Shown here one piece after another: positions 51,404 to 59,490 of a stretch of DNA of 64,000 nt (position 1 is its first letter; every line of letters starts with the position of its first letter). The notes under the pieces are model-generated. The model was not told the origin of the DNA. It saw only the letters and a list, made by a program, of their open reading frames with translations, and ran no database searches. Source of the DNA: an uncultured Lachnospiraceae bacterium (GTDB lineage Bacteria > Bacillota > Clostridia > Lachnospirales > Lachnospiraceae); the NCBI GenBank assembly GCA_910577175.1, contig CAJTLU010000007.1, positions 1 to 64,000 on the forward strand, in the 5' to 3' direction. The translations under genes and the position numbers were made by a program.

Positions 51404-52435
51404 TTATACCCGTCCGGCAATCTCATAGAGCAGCCTTTCTGTGTCGTTCCAGCCAAGGCACGGGTCGGTGATGGATTTGCCGTAAATGTGCTCGCCGATT
51501 TTCTGGCAGCCCTCTTCAATATAGCTTTCAATCATAACGCCCTTGACAAAGGCGGCAATTTTCGGATTTACCTTCCGGCTGTGCAGAATCTCGGAGACAA
51601 TGCGTGGCTGTTCTGCAAACTGCTTGTTGGAATTGTTGTGGTTTGCGTCTACGATAACCGCAGGATTCTTTAAATGCGGACGCTCCGCATACATGGAAAG
51701 AAGACGGATTAAGTCCTCGTAATGGTAGTTCGGGAGGCTCTGTCCATGTTTGTTTACGGCGCCGCGTAAAATCGTGTGGGCATACGGATTGCCGGTTGTT
51801 TCCACCTCCCACTGGCGGAAGAGGAAGGTATGGGCATGCTGTGCTGCGGTAACGGAGTTTAACATTACCGAGAAGTCGCCGCTGGTCGGGTTCTTCATTC
51901 CTGCCGGGACGTCCATGCCGCTGATGGTAAGACGGTGCTGCTGGTCCTCTACCGAACGTGCGCCGACGGCAACGTAAGAGAGAAGGTCGTCCAGATACGG
52001 CCAGTTTTCCGGATAGAGCATTTCATCTGCCGGAGTCAGATGGGTCTGCTCAATAGCGTGCAGATGCATTTTCCGCACGGCAATCAGTCCCTCCTGCATA
52101 TCCGGAGCCTTTTCCGGATTCGGCTGGTGGGCAATTCCCTTATAGCCCTCGCCGGTGGTGCGCGGCTTATTGGTATAGATGCGCGGCACTAAAAAAAGCT
52201 TATCCGCTACTTTTTCCTGAACATTTGCAAGGCGGCTGATATAATCTAACACCGCCGGTTCGTTATCGGCGGAGCAGGGTCCCACGATAACCATAAATTT
52301 ATCCGACTCTCCCGCAATAATCCGTTTCATCTCTGCATCGCGGTCAGCCTTTGCTTTTGCCGCCTCTTTGGAAAGCGGGTATAAGTCTTTTAATTCTTCC
52401 GGTGAAATCACCTCTCTGATACGTGTAAAGCTCAT
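51404..52435 (-). CDS. aroF: 3-deoxy-7-phosphoheptulonate synthase (class I alpha)
   Basis: A 343-residue enzyme joining phosphoenolpyruvate and erythrose 4-phosphate, the first step of aromatic amino acid synthesis. Motifs: V-I-V-G-P-C-S-A-D near residue 50, P-R-I-Y-T-N-K-P-R-T, G-A-R-S-V-E-D-Q-Q-H-R and V-D-A-N-H-N-N-S-N-K. It has no chorismate mutase extension. The isozyme type (Phe, Tyr or Trp sensitive) cannot be told. Start 52435 lies behind GGAAAGGA; longer frames would run through the promoter. Confidence 0.94.
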   Translation of the reverse strand: MSFTRIREVISPEELKDLYPLSKEAAKAKADRDAEMKRIIAGESDKFMVIVGPCSADNEPAVLDYISRLANVQEKVADKLFLVPRIYTNKPRTTGEGYKGIAHQPNPEKAPDMQEGLIAVRKMHLHAIEQTHLTPADEMLYPENWPYLDDLLSYVAVGARSVEDQQHRLTISGMDVPAGMKNPTSGDFSVMLNSVTAAQHAHTFLFRQWEVETTGNPYAHTILRGAVNKHGQSLPNYHYEDLIRLLSMYAERPHLKNPAVIVDANHNNSNKQFAEQPRIVSEILHSRKVNPKIAAFVKGVMIESYIEEGCQKIGEHIYGKSITDPCLGWNDTERLLYEIAGRV

Positions 52436-52487
52436 ATACAATCCTTTCCGGACATCCCAAAGGGATTGTCCTTTGCATTCAAAGAAC

Positions 52488-52516
52488 ATTATAGAACTTG
52501 TGCAGGGGAGTGTCAA
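52488..52516 (-). promoter_or_regulatory. Consensus promoter for aroF
   Basis: Minus strand TTGACA (52516-52511), 17 bases, TATAAT (52493-52488). The left box of repeat I ends 12 bases upstream. Confidence 0.8.
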
Positions 52517-52528
52517 TACTCGCTTCAC

Positions 52529-52781
52529 TTTATGTTTCCGCATTTTGTATGTCCTTCTTTGTTCCGCAGGCTGTGCAGCAGCCTCGTTTTGCATGCGCAA
52601 CACTCCGCGCGGACTTCCTCTAAGTGCTGTTAAGCCGCTTGGGGGCGTCCTCGCGCCTAACCGGTACTAAGAGGTGATTCCGGTTCCGTTAAAAGCGCGG
52701 TCCTTCGGACAAATGCAAAAATAAGATACCGTACAATCCGCGGAATTTCTTAAAACGATTTAAAAAATGCGAAAACTCAAG
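52529..52781 (+). repeat. Fold-back intergenic repeat, copy I (253 bp, long form)
   Basis: The left end TTTATGTTTCCGCATTTT (52529-52546) and right end AAAATGCGAAAACTCAAG (52764-52781) are inverted. The internal arm resembles copy B: CTTCCTCTAAGTGC... with ...GGTACTAAGAGGTG, then GTCC-TTC-GGAC. It lies between divergent aroF and pdp. Both ends face a promoter. Confidence 0.9.
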
Positions 52782-52795
52782 AGGGGAAGTGCAGG

Positions 52796-52824
52796 TTGAA
52801 ATTTCCGGGGAAATTAAATATAAT
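52796..52824 (+). promoter_or_regulatory. Promoter for pdp
   Basis: TTGAAA (52796-52801), 17 bases, TATAAT (52819-52824), 14 bases after the right box of repeat I. A 35-codon frame starting at ATG 52851 overlaps the pdp start and could be a coupling leader. Confidence 0.7.
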
Positions 52825-52902
52825 AAAGACAAGAGAAAGATGGTGCTACTATGAAAAGAAAGGAAGTGAAGAGCCGGGACAGAGTCTGCCCGGCGGTAAA
52901 TG

Positions 52903-54213
52903 ATGCGGATGTACGATTTGATTATGAAAAAGAAGCACGGGCTTGTTTTGTCCGATGAGGAAATCCGTTTTTTGGTCGCAGGCTATACAAACGGCGGGAT
53001 TCCGGATTATCAGATGTCTGCGTTTTTAATGGCGGTCTGCTTTTGCGGAATGGACGAAAAAGAGACGCTTTCGCTGACGATGGCAATGGCGGAGAGCGGG
53101 GAGATGTTAGATTTGTCGGCAATTCACGGAAAGACCGCCGATAAGCACAGCACCGGCGGAGTGGGGGACAAGACCTCCTTAATTCTGGGGCCGATGGTGG
53201 CGTCCCTTGGTGTTCCGGTGGCAAAGATGTCCGGACGGGGACTTGGCCATACCGGAGGTACGATTGATAAGCTGGAGAGCTTTCCGGGCTTTTCTGTTTC
53301 CATTTCAAACGAGCAGTTTATTTCCAATGTAAACCGGATGAAGCTTGCTATTATCGGGCAGACGGCGGAGCTTGCCCCGGCAGATAAGAAGCTCTATGCC
53401 CTGCGTGATGTGACCGCGACGGTGGATGAGCTTTCCCTGATTGCCGCGAGTATTATGAGTAAGAAGCTGGCAGCTGGCTCGGACGTCATTGTGCTGGACG
53501 TGAAGGCAGGGAGCGGCGCATTTATGAAGACCTATGAGGATGCAAGGCGGCTGGCGGAACGGATGGTGGACATCGGGAACGGCGCCGGGCGGAAGACCTA
53601 TGCCGTGATTTCCGATATGAACCAGCCACTCGGGCTTGCAGTCGGCAATATCCTTGAGGTGAAGGAGGCAATCGGAGCATTAAACGGCAGGGCGCCGGAG
53701 GATGTAAGCGAAGCCTGTATAACGCTTGCCTCCTATATGCTGCTTGGTACGGGGCGTGTCAGAGAGCTTCCGGAGGCGGAGGAGCTTTTGCGTAAGAGCA
53801 TCGAAACCGGAGCGGCATTAAATAAGTTCGCAGAGTTTATCAAGGCGCAGGGAGGCGACGAGCGCTATGTATACGAGCCGGACCGCTTCCCGGAGGCGGC
53901 GCATTGCTGTGAACTGAAGGCGGAGACGGACGGCTATGTGTCAGAGATGCTGACAGAGGAGGTCGGTCTGGCTTCGCTTATGCTTGGCGGCGGAAGGGAA
54001 ACAAAGGAAAGTGAAATCGACCTGACTGCAGGTATTGTATTTCAAAAGAAAATCGGGGCAAAGGTTTCTGCCGGAGATACGATTGCCATGCTGTATTCAG
54101 GCGATGCCGGAAAGCTTAAGGCAGGAACCGCGCGTTTAAAAGGAGCAATCCGTATCCGCACGGAAGCATGCGCTCCGCTGCCGCATATTTTAGGTGTTGT
54201 AGATAAGTCATAG
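52903..54213 (+). CDS. pdp: Pyrimidine-nucleoside phosphorylase
   Basis: A 436-residue enzyme that cleaves uridine, thymidine and deoxyuridine with phosphate for salvage. Signatures: K-H-S-T-G-G-V-G-D-K-T-S near residue 80, K-M-S-G-R-G-L-G-H-T-G-G-T-I-D-K and D-V-K-A-G-S-G-A-F-M-K. Full length with the C-terminal alpha/beta domain. Of three closely spaced ATGs (52900, 52903, 52909) 52903 gives the usual M-R-M-Y-D-L-I start. The ribosome site is weak. Confidence 0.94.
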   Translation: MRMYDLIMKKKHGLVLSDEEIRFLVAGYTNGGIPDYQMSAFLMAVCFCGMDEKETLSLTMAMAESGEMLDLSAIHGKTADKHSTGGVGDKTSLILGPMVASLGVPVAKMSGRGLGHTGGTIDKLESFPGFSVSISNEQFISNVNRMKLAIIGQTAELAPADKKLYALRDVTATVDELSLIAASIMSKKLAAGSDVIVLDVKAGSGAFMKTYEDARRLAERMVDIGNGAGRKTYAVISDMNQPLGLAVGNILEVKEAIGALNGRAPEDVSEACITLASYMLLGTGRVRELPEAEELLRKSIETGAALNKFAEFIKAQGGDERYVYEPDRFPEAAHCCELKAETDGYVSEMLTEEVGLASLMLGGGRETKESEIDLTAGIVFQKKIGAKVSAGDTIAMLYSGDAGKLKAGTARLKGAIRIRTEACAPLPHILGVVDKS

Positions 54214-54266
54214 TTTTAAAATAGGTGAATATGCTGTTATAAAACATGCTATTCCGGAGAAACCAT

Positions 54267-55706
54267 ATGAAAGAGCGATTCTTCGCAAAACGAAAGAAAA
54301 CGGGAAGAGGGATACCGGTATACCGTGCAGCGGCCGGGGCACTTGCCGTTTTCCTTTTTGCAGAGGCAGTCCTGCTCTCTGCATTCCGCCCGTACACTGC
54401 ACTTGCGGAGGAAATTTCCGTAAGCTCCGAGTCCGTTATTTTAATGGAAATCGAGAGCGGCGCGGTCATTGCCGAAAAGAACGCGGATATATCACGTCCG
54501 ATTGCCAGCGTAACGAAAATTATGACACTGCTTTTAATTTTTGAAGCGTTAGATTCCGGGAAAATCAAGCTGACTGATTCCGTGACCGTGAGCGAGCATG
54601 CGGCATCGATGGGAGGCTCCCAGGTATATCTGGAGCCTTACGAAACGCAGGACGTGGATACGATGATTAAATGTATCAGCATTGCCAGCGCAAACGACGC
54701 CAGTGTTGCCATGGCAGAGCATCTTGCGGGCTCAGAGACTGCGTTTGTGGAACTGATGAACAAGCGTGCCGCGGAGCTCGGCATGAAAAACACGACCTTT
54801 TTAAACTGCTGCGGTCTGGATGTGGACGGCCATGTTTCCAGTGCCAGGGATGTTGCGCTGATGTCCCGCGAGCTGATGAAGCACCATCCGTCGGTAACAA
54901 AGTATACGACGACCTGGATGGATACGATTATACATACAACCAAGCGCGGTTCGAGTGAGTTCGGGCTTTCCAATACGAATAAGTTAATCAAGCAGTACAG
55001 CGGGATTACCGGGCTGAAGACAGGCTCGACGGACGCTGCCAAATACTGTCTGTCCGCGACGGCAGAGCGGAACGGGATAAAGCTTGTCGCAGTTGTGCTT
55101 GCTGCGCCGGATACCAAAACCAGATTCCGTGAGGCGGCGGCACTTTTAGATTACGGCTTTGCAAAATGTACAGTATACCATGACGACGGGGCGGACTTTT
55201 CACCGACTGAGATAAAGGTGGCGCAGGCGCAGAAAGAAACGGTGCCGGTACGGTTACGGGAGCCGTTCTATCACGTATTTACCGGCGGGGAGGACCTGAC
55301 CGCCGTGGAACGAAGCGCCGAATTTATTAAGGGAATCAAGGCGCCATTAAAGGCGGGAGACGTTGTAGGGGAATATTGCTACCGGTTAAACGGGAAAAAG
55401 CTTGGCAGTGTGCCGATTGTCTGTACCGAGGATGTAGAAAAGGTCACGTTTTTCTCAAGCCTCCTGCGTTGTAAGGACCTGTTCTTCCGCGATGACGGCT
55501 CCGGCTTCCAGACGCCGGAGACAGAAGAGAAGGGAGGACAGGAGCAAGGAAAAGAGGCAGAACAGCAGAAGGAGACGGACGGGAAAAAAGCAGACGAAAA
55601 AAAAGCCGCCGGGGCGGAAACTCAAGCAAAACGGGGATTGACAGTAGAACGAAAACAAAGTATGATGGTAGAGGTAATGACAGAAAATTGCGGAGAGAAG
55701 GGGTAA
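54267..55706 (+). CDS. dacF: D-alanyl-D-alanine carboxypeptidase with atypical tail
   Basis: A 479-residue low-molecular-weight penicillin-binding protein that trims the last D-alanine from peptidoglycan stems. Signal segment about 20-42. Active-site motifs are S-V-T-K (Ser81), S-A-N (141-143) and K-T-G (251-253). The C-terminal domain is followed by about 70 residues rich in Glu, Gln and Lys, ending in M-V-E-V-M-T-E-N-C. The DNA for that tail holds a repeat box and the promoter of the next gene. Position after pdp matches dacF in B. subtilis. Confidence 0.9.
   Translation: MKERFFAKRKKTGRGIPVYRAAAGALAVFLFAEAVLLSAFRPYTALAEEISVSSESVILMEIESGAVIAEKNADISRPIASVTKIMTLLLIFEALDSGKIKLTDSVTVSEHAASMGGSQVYLEPYETQDVDTMIKCISIASANDASVAMAEHLAGSETAFVELMNKRAAELGMKNTTFLNCCGLDVDGHVSSARDVALMSRELMKHHPSVTKYTTTWMDTIIHTTKRGSSEFGLSNTNKLIKQYSGITGLKTGSTDAAKYCLSATAERNGIKLVAVVLAAPDTKTRFREAAALLDYGFAKCTVYHDDGADFSPTEIKVAQAQKETVPVRLREPFYHVFTGGEDLTAVERSAEFIKGIKAPLKAGDVVGEYCYRLNGKKLGSVPIVCTEDVEKVTFFSSLLRCKDLFFRDDGSGFQTPETEEKGGQEQGKEAEQQKETDGKKADEKKAAGAETQAKRGLTVERKQSMMVEVMTENCGEKG
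55614..55666 (+). promoter_or_regulatory. Upstream box and promoter inside the dacF 3' end
   Basis: GCGGAAACTCAAG (55614-55626) matches the box core. After 11 bases come TTGACA (55638-55643), 17 bases, TATGAT (55661-55666). It would drive the phosphoesterase-scpAB genes. Confidence 0.65.
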
Positions 55707-55711
55707 TGCGG

Positions 55712-56566
55712 ATGAAGATAAGCAGTATGGTTATGCCGGGTGCGGCAGCTGCAGCGTGTCTGGCGGCAGTATATGAATGCTTCGAGCACGGCGTACCAGT
55801 ACGGCGGGAATACGAGGTCACGGTGCCGGAGGAGCTTTCCGGGCTCCGGATGCTGCTTCTTTCTGATTTGCATTGTAATCCGTTCATTTGTAACAATAAG
55901 CGGGTATTCCAAAGGCTTGTGCAGGAACGGCCGGATGTGATTCTGCTGGCAGGCGATATGATAAGTAAGTACGGGAAAAAGAGCAATGACCGTGTACCTG
56001 CTTTTTTAAAGCGCCTGCGGAGTATTGCGCCGGTCGTATATTCCTTTGGTAATCACGAAGAAATCCTGCGCGCAGGATTTCCGGAGCAGTACAGTGCCTA
56101 TGAAAAGGAAATCAAGGAAGCCGGGATTCTGTTTCCGGATAATGAGGTCGTTTCTCTTGTTCTACAGGGGAAGAATGTCGATTTTGCAGGTCTGACATTA
56201 CGGCCGGAGTATCTGTGTAAAAGAGTACGGAGAAAGCTGCCCGGGGAAGCATTCCAGGAGCTTAGGATCCGCAAGCCGGAGCAGACGGTGCTTCTGGCGC
56301 ATATACCGGATTTCTTCCCGGAATACGCGGGGCTTGCCGCACTTACGGTATCCGGACACAATCACGGCGGGATTATCCGGCTGCCTTTTGTCGGCGGGCT
56401 TATTTCACCACAGCTTTATTTTCCGGACTACACGAGAGGTTGCTACCGGATTGGAGATTCGACGCTTGTCGTAAGTGCGGGAATCGGCTCACATTCGTTG
56501 CCGGCACGGCTGTTTAACAGGATTGAATACTGTGTGATTACTACGAAATCGAGGAAAGCGTTATGA
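55712..56566 (+). CDS. Membrane-associated metallophosphoesterase (YkuE-like)
   Basis: A 284-residue calcineurin-like phosphoesterase. An N-terminal hydrophobic segment (about 5-22) is followed by the metal-binding motifs S-D-L-H-C-N, L-L-A-G-D-M, F-G-N-H-E, L-L-A-H-I-P-D and S-G-H-N-H-G-G. This set fits the YkuE/UDP-2,3-diacylglucosamine hydrolase-like group. The substrate is unknown. ATG 55712 has AGAAGGGG 8 bases upstream; ATG 55706 overlaps the dacF stop. scpA starts inside the end (ATGA). Confidence 0.88.
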   Translation: MKISSMVMPGAAAAACLAAVYECFEHGVPVRREYEVTVPEELSGLRMLLLSDLHCNPFICNNKRVFQRLVQERPDVILLAGDMISKYGKKSNDRVPAFLKRLRSIAPVVYSFGNHEEILRAGFPEQYSAYEKEIKEAGILFPDNEVVSLVLQGKNVDFAGLTLRPEYLCKRVRRKLPGEAFQELRIRKPEQTVLLAHIPDFFPEYAGLAALTVSGHNHGGIIRLPFVGGLISPQLYFPDYTRGCYRIGDSTLVVSAGIGSHSLPARLFNRIEYCVITTKSRKAL

Positions 56567-57342
56567 GTCTGTCCGTTACGTTAGAAAAGTTCGAGGGGCC
56601 GCTGGATTTGCTGCTGCACCTCATTGAGAAGAATAAAATCAATATCTATGATATTCCGATTGTGGAGATTACAGAGCAGTATATGGACTATATCCGCCGG
56701 ATGGAAGAGCAGGATATGGAGGTTATGAGTGAGTTCCTGGTGATGGCGGCGACTCTGCTTAATATTAAGTCAAAGATGCTTCTGCCGCAGGAGGAGCCGG
56801 AAACGGAGGAGGATGCGGCAGACCCGCGTTCAGAGTTAGTCGAGCGGCTGTTGCAGTATAAGATGTATAAGTATGCCTCCCTGGAGCTTTCCGACCGGCA
56901 GCTTGACGCAGGAAGGGTGCTTTTTAAGGCTGGCTCCATACCGCCGGAAATCGCAGAGTATAAAGAGCCGGTCGATACGAAGGAGCTTTTGTCCGACCTG
57001 ACGCTCCAGAAGCTCCATTCGATTTTTGAGTCGGTGATGAAAAAGCAGGAGGACAAAATCGACCCGGTGCGGAGCAGGTTTGGCCGGATTGAACGGGAAG
57101 AGGTCAGCATGTCCGGGAAAATGCATGAGATTCAGGAATATGCACTGCGCGAGCGTCGTTTTCCGTTCCGGGCGCTTTTGCTGAAGCAGCATGACAAGAT
57201 GGATGTTGTCGTAACTTTTTTATGTATACTTGAGCTGATGAAGCTCGGAAGAATGCATGTAGTACAGGAAGAAATTTTTGACGATATTGAAATCGAGTAT
57301 CTTGCAGAGGATATCATCGATTTTGAAGATTCGGATTTTTAA
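56563..57342 (+). CDS. scpA: Segregation and condensation protein A
   Basis: A 259-residue kleisin that bridges SMC dimers for chromosome condensation and segregation. The N-terminal F-E-G-P-L-D-L-L-L-H-L-I-E-K-N-K-I-N-I-Y-D motif and the acidic E-E-P-E-T-E-E-D linker are typical, and a C-terminal winged helix contacts the SMC head. It overlaps the preceding gene by 4 bases and is followed by scpB. Confidence 0.95.
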   Translation: MSLSVTLEKFEGPLDLLLHLIEKNKINIYDIPIVEITEQYMDYIRRMEEQDMEVMSEFLVMAATLLNIKSKMLLPQEEPETEEDAADPRSELVERLLQYKMYKYASLELSDRQLDAGRVLFKAGSIPPEIAEYKEPVDTKELLSDLTLQKLHSIFESVMKKQEDKIDPVRSRFGRIEREEVSMSGKMHEIQEYALRERRFPFRALLLKQHDKMDVVVTFLCILELMKLGRMHVVQEEIFDDIEIEYLAEDIIDFEDSDF

Positions 57343-57357
57343 GCCGGAGGAGAAGCA

Positions 57358-57927
57358 ATGGAGTTACAGGAGTTAGAAGCGCAGCTAGAGGCAATTTTAT
57401 TTACGCTTGGCGAAGCAGTAGAGGCAGACCGCCTTGCGGCGGCATTAGAGCATGATGTGGATACGGTGCGCAGGGTGCTCAGGAATATGATGGACCGTTA
57501 TGAAGCAGAGGACCGGGGAATCCAGATTATCGAGCTGGACGGTTCGTTCCAGATGTGTACAAAGGCGTCCATGTACGAGTCCATTATTAAGATTGCACAT
57601 GTGCCGAAAAAGCATGTTCTGACAGAGGTGCTTTTGGAGACCCTTTCGATTGTCGCCTATAAGCAGCCGATTACAAGGCAGGAAATCGAGGCAATCCGCG
57701 GCGTTTCCTGCGACCATGCGGTTAATAAGCTGGTAGAGTACAATTTGATTCAGGAGGTAGGGCGTATGGAGGCGCCGGGCCGTCCGATTTTATTCGGGAC
57801 GACGGAGGAGTTTTTGCGGAGCTTCGGCCTGGTTTCTTTGGATGACCTGCCGGTTATTAATCCGGAAAAGATGGAGGATTTTAAACTGGAGGCGGAGGAG
57901 GAAATGCAGCTCTCCCTTCAAATTTAG
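57358..57927 (+). CDS. scpB: Segregation and condensation protein B
   Basis: A 189-residue SMC partner with two winged-helix domains. Signatures are L-E-A-I-L-F-T-L-G-E-A-V near residue 10, L-S-I-V-A-Y-K-Q-P-I-T-R-Q-E-I-E-A-I-R-G-V and G-R-P-I-L-F-G-T-T. It lies 15 bases after scpA behind CCGGAGGAG. It binds ScpA as a dimer. Confidence 0.95.
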   Translation: MELQELEAQLEAILFTLGEAVEADRLAAALEHDVDTVRRVLRNMMDRYEAEDRGIQIIELDGSFQMCTKASMYESIIKIAHVPKKHVLTEVLLETLSIVAYKQPITRQEIEAIRGVSCDHAVNKLVEYNLIQEVGRMEAPGRPILFGTTEEFLRSFGLVSLDDLPVINPEKMEDFKLEAEEEMQLSLQI

Positions 57928-57994
57928 TCCTTTTAGTCCTATTTGCCGCAGGCACGGCATATTCTTTCTTTGAGAATGTTTTGCGGTGGCGGCC

Positions 57995-59326
57995 ATGAAA
58001 GACGTTATCATAACCTTGAAAACAAAAGGAACGCATCTTCTGATGTGTTTCTTTTTTCTGCTTTCCTGCCTGTATCCCGGTCAGGGAGCGGCAGCAGAGG
58101 AAATCTCCATAGAAAGCCTGACAGAGACAGAGGCGGCGGCAGAAGAGGAAAATGAAGATGAGGTAGTATTGACTGTAGGGGATGGCAGTATTCCGGAGCC
58201 CTATGAGCTGCATGCCTATTCAGCGCTTCTGTATGACGCGGAAGCCGGCAGGGTTCTTTATGAAAAGAACGGTTATGAGGTGCTTCCGATGGCAAGCACG
58301 ACAAAAATTCTGACGCTGCTTGTCATACTGGAAAACAGCGAGCCGGACGAAATCGTTACCGTGTCCAAAAATGCAGCCATGCAGCCGGATGTACAGCTGA
58401 ATATGAATACGGGCGAGCAGTATTATGTGAAGGACCTGTGCTATTCGCTGATGTTAGAGTCGCATAACGATACGGCAGTAGCACTGGCGGAGCATGTGGG
58501 CGGAAGTGTGGAGGGCTTTGCCGCCATGATGAACGCAAAGGCAAAGGCACTTGGCGCCTATTCCGGGAACTTTGTGACGCCGAACGGACTGGATGCCGAA
58601 GGACACGGCATTAATGCTGCGGATTTGGCTAAAATTGCCGCCTATGCGGTAAAGCAGGAGGAGTTTATCGAGATTACCAATACAGCCTCCTATTCCTTTA
58701 CGGAACTGACGAAAGGGCGCGGATTTACCGTTTCAAACAAGAACCGTTTCCTTACGATGATGGAGGGGGCAATCGGCGTAAAAACCGGATTTACCGGAAA
58801 AGCCGGGTATTGCTTTGTCGGTGCGGTAAAAAGGGACGACAGACTATTAGTCAGTGTTGTACTGGCAAGCGGCTGGCCTCCGAACAAAAATTATAAGTGG
58901 AGCGATACGGGAAAGCTGATGGATTATGGTATCAAGGGCTTTGAGAAAAAGCCTCTGCTTATGGATAAAAGCCGTCTGCCGGAGCTGCCAGAGCTTCCGG
59001 TCATAAAGGGGCAGAAGGAAAGCGTGGCGCTCTGTTACGGGGAAAAAGAAATTGAAGAGCTTTTGGAAACGAAGCTTTTACTGTCCGGGGAGGAGCAGAT
59101 TTCCTTTGTCCCGGAGCTTACCAAGTCGTCCCTTTTGGCGCCGGTGGAACAGGGAACCGAGGTTGGGAGACTTTTGGTAAAGGTAGGAAAGGACTGTATC
59201 AAAACAATACCGATACAGACTGCAGAAGCAGTTGTACCGGTAGATTACAGGTTCTATTTTTCCCGTGCGCTCCGGGACTTTTTCTCGGGAGCGGCAATTA
59301 AGCGGTTACTTTTTCCGCAGGAATGA
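57995..59326 (+). CDS. Second D-alanyl-D-alanine carboxypeptidase
   Basis: A 443-residue exported DD-carboxypeptidase: signal peptide (about 12-34), S-T-T-K with Ser101, S-H-N (156-158) and K-T-G (263-265), then a C-terminal domain and a final hydrophobic/basic helix for membrane binding. In B. subtilis scpA-scpB are followed by dacB, the sporulation DD-carboxypeptidase, so a role in spore cortex is possible. ATG 57995 is preferred over GTG 57986. Confidence 0.92.
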   Translation: MKDVIITLKTKGTHLLMCFFFLLSCLYPGQGAAAEEISIESLTETEAAAEEENEDEVVLTVGDGSIPEPYELHAYSALLYDAEAGRVLYEKNGYEVLPMASTTKILTLLVILENSEPDEIVTVSKNAAMQPDVQLNMNTGEQYYVKDLCYSLMLESHNDTAVALAEHVGGSVEGFAAMMNAKAKALGAYSGNFVTPNGLDAEGHGINAADLAKIAAYAVKQEEFIEITNTASYSFTELTKGRGFTVSNKNRFLTMMEGAIGVKTGFTGKAGYCFVGAVKRDDRLLVSVVLASGWPPNKNYKWSDTGKLMDYGIKGFEKKPLLMDKSRLPELPELPVIKGQKESVALCYGEKEIEELLETKLLLSGEEQISFVPELTKSSLLAPVEQGTEVGRLLVKVGKDCIKTIPIQTAEAVVPVDYRFYFSRALRDFFSGAAIKRLLFPQE

Positions 59327-59395
59327 ACGGGGTGCGACGGATTCTTACAAGCGGTCAGAATACCTGACTGGCCGGAAAGGAGAATACTGTTGCCT

Positions 59396-59490
59396 GATTT
59401 TTGCATTTGTCCGAAGGACCGCGTTTTTAGCGGAACCGAAATCGCCTCTTAGTACCGCTTAGGCGCGAGGATGCACCGAGCGGCTTCGCG
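59396..59490 (-). repeat. Partial fold-back repeat, copy J (reverse orientation)
   Basis: Read on the minus strand this matches the interior of copies B and I: ...CGCGCCTAAGCGGTACTAAGAGG..., a GGTTCCGCTAAAAACGCGG stretch and GGTCCTTCGGACAAATGC. Neither outer box is found. It lies between the convergent carboxypeptidase and sulP and reaches the sulP stop codon. Confidence 0.72.
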
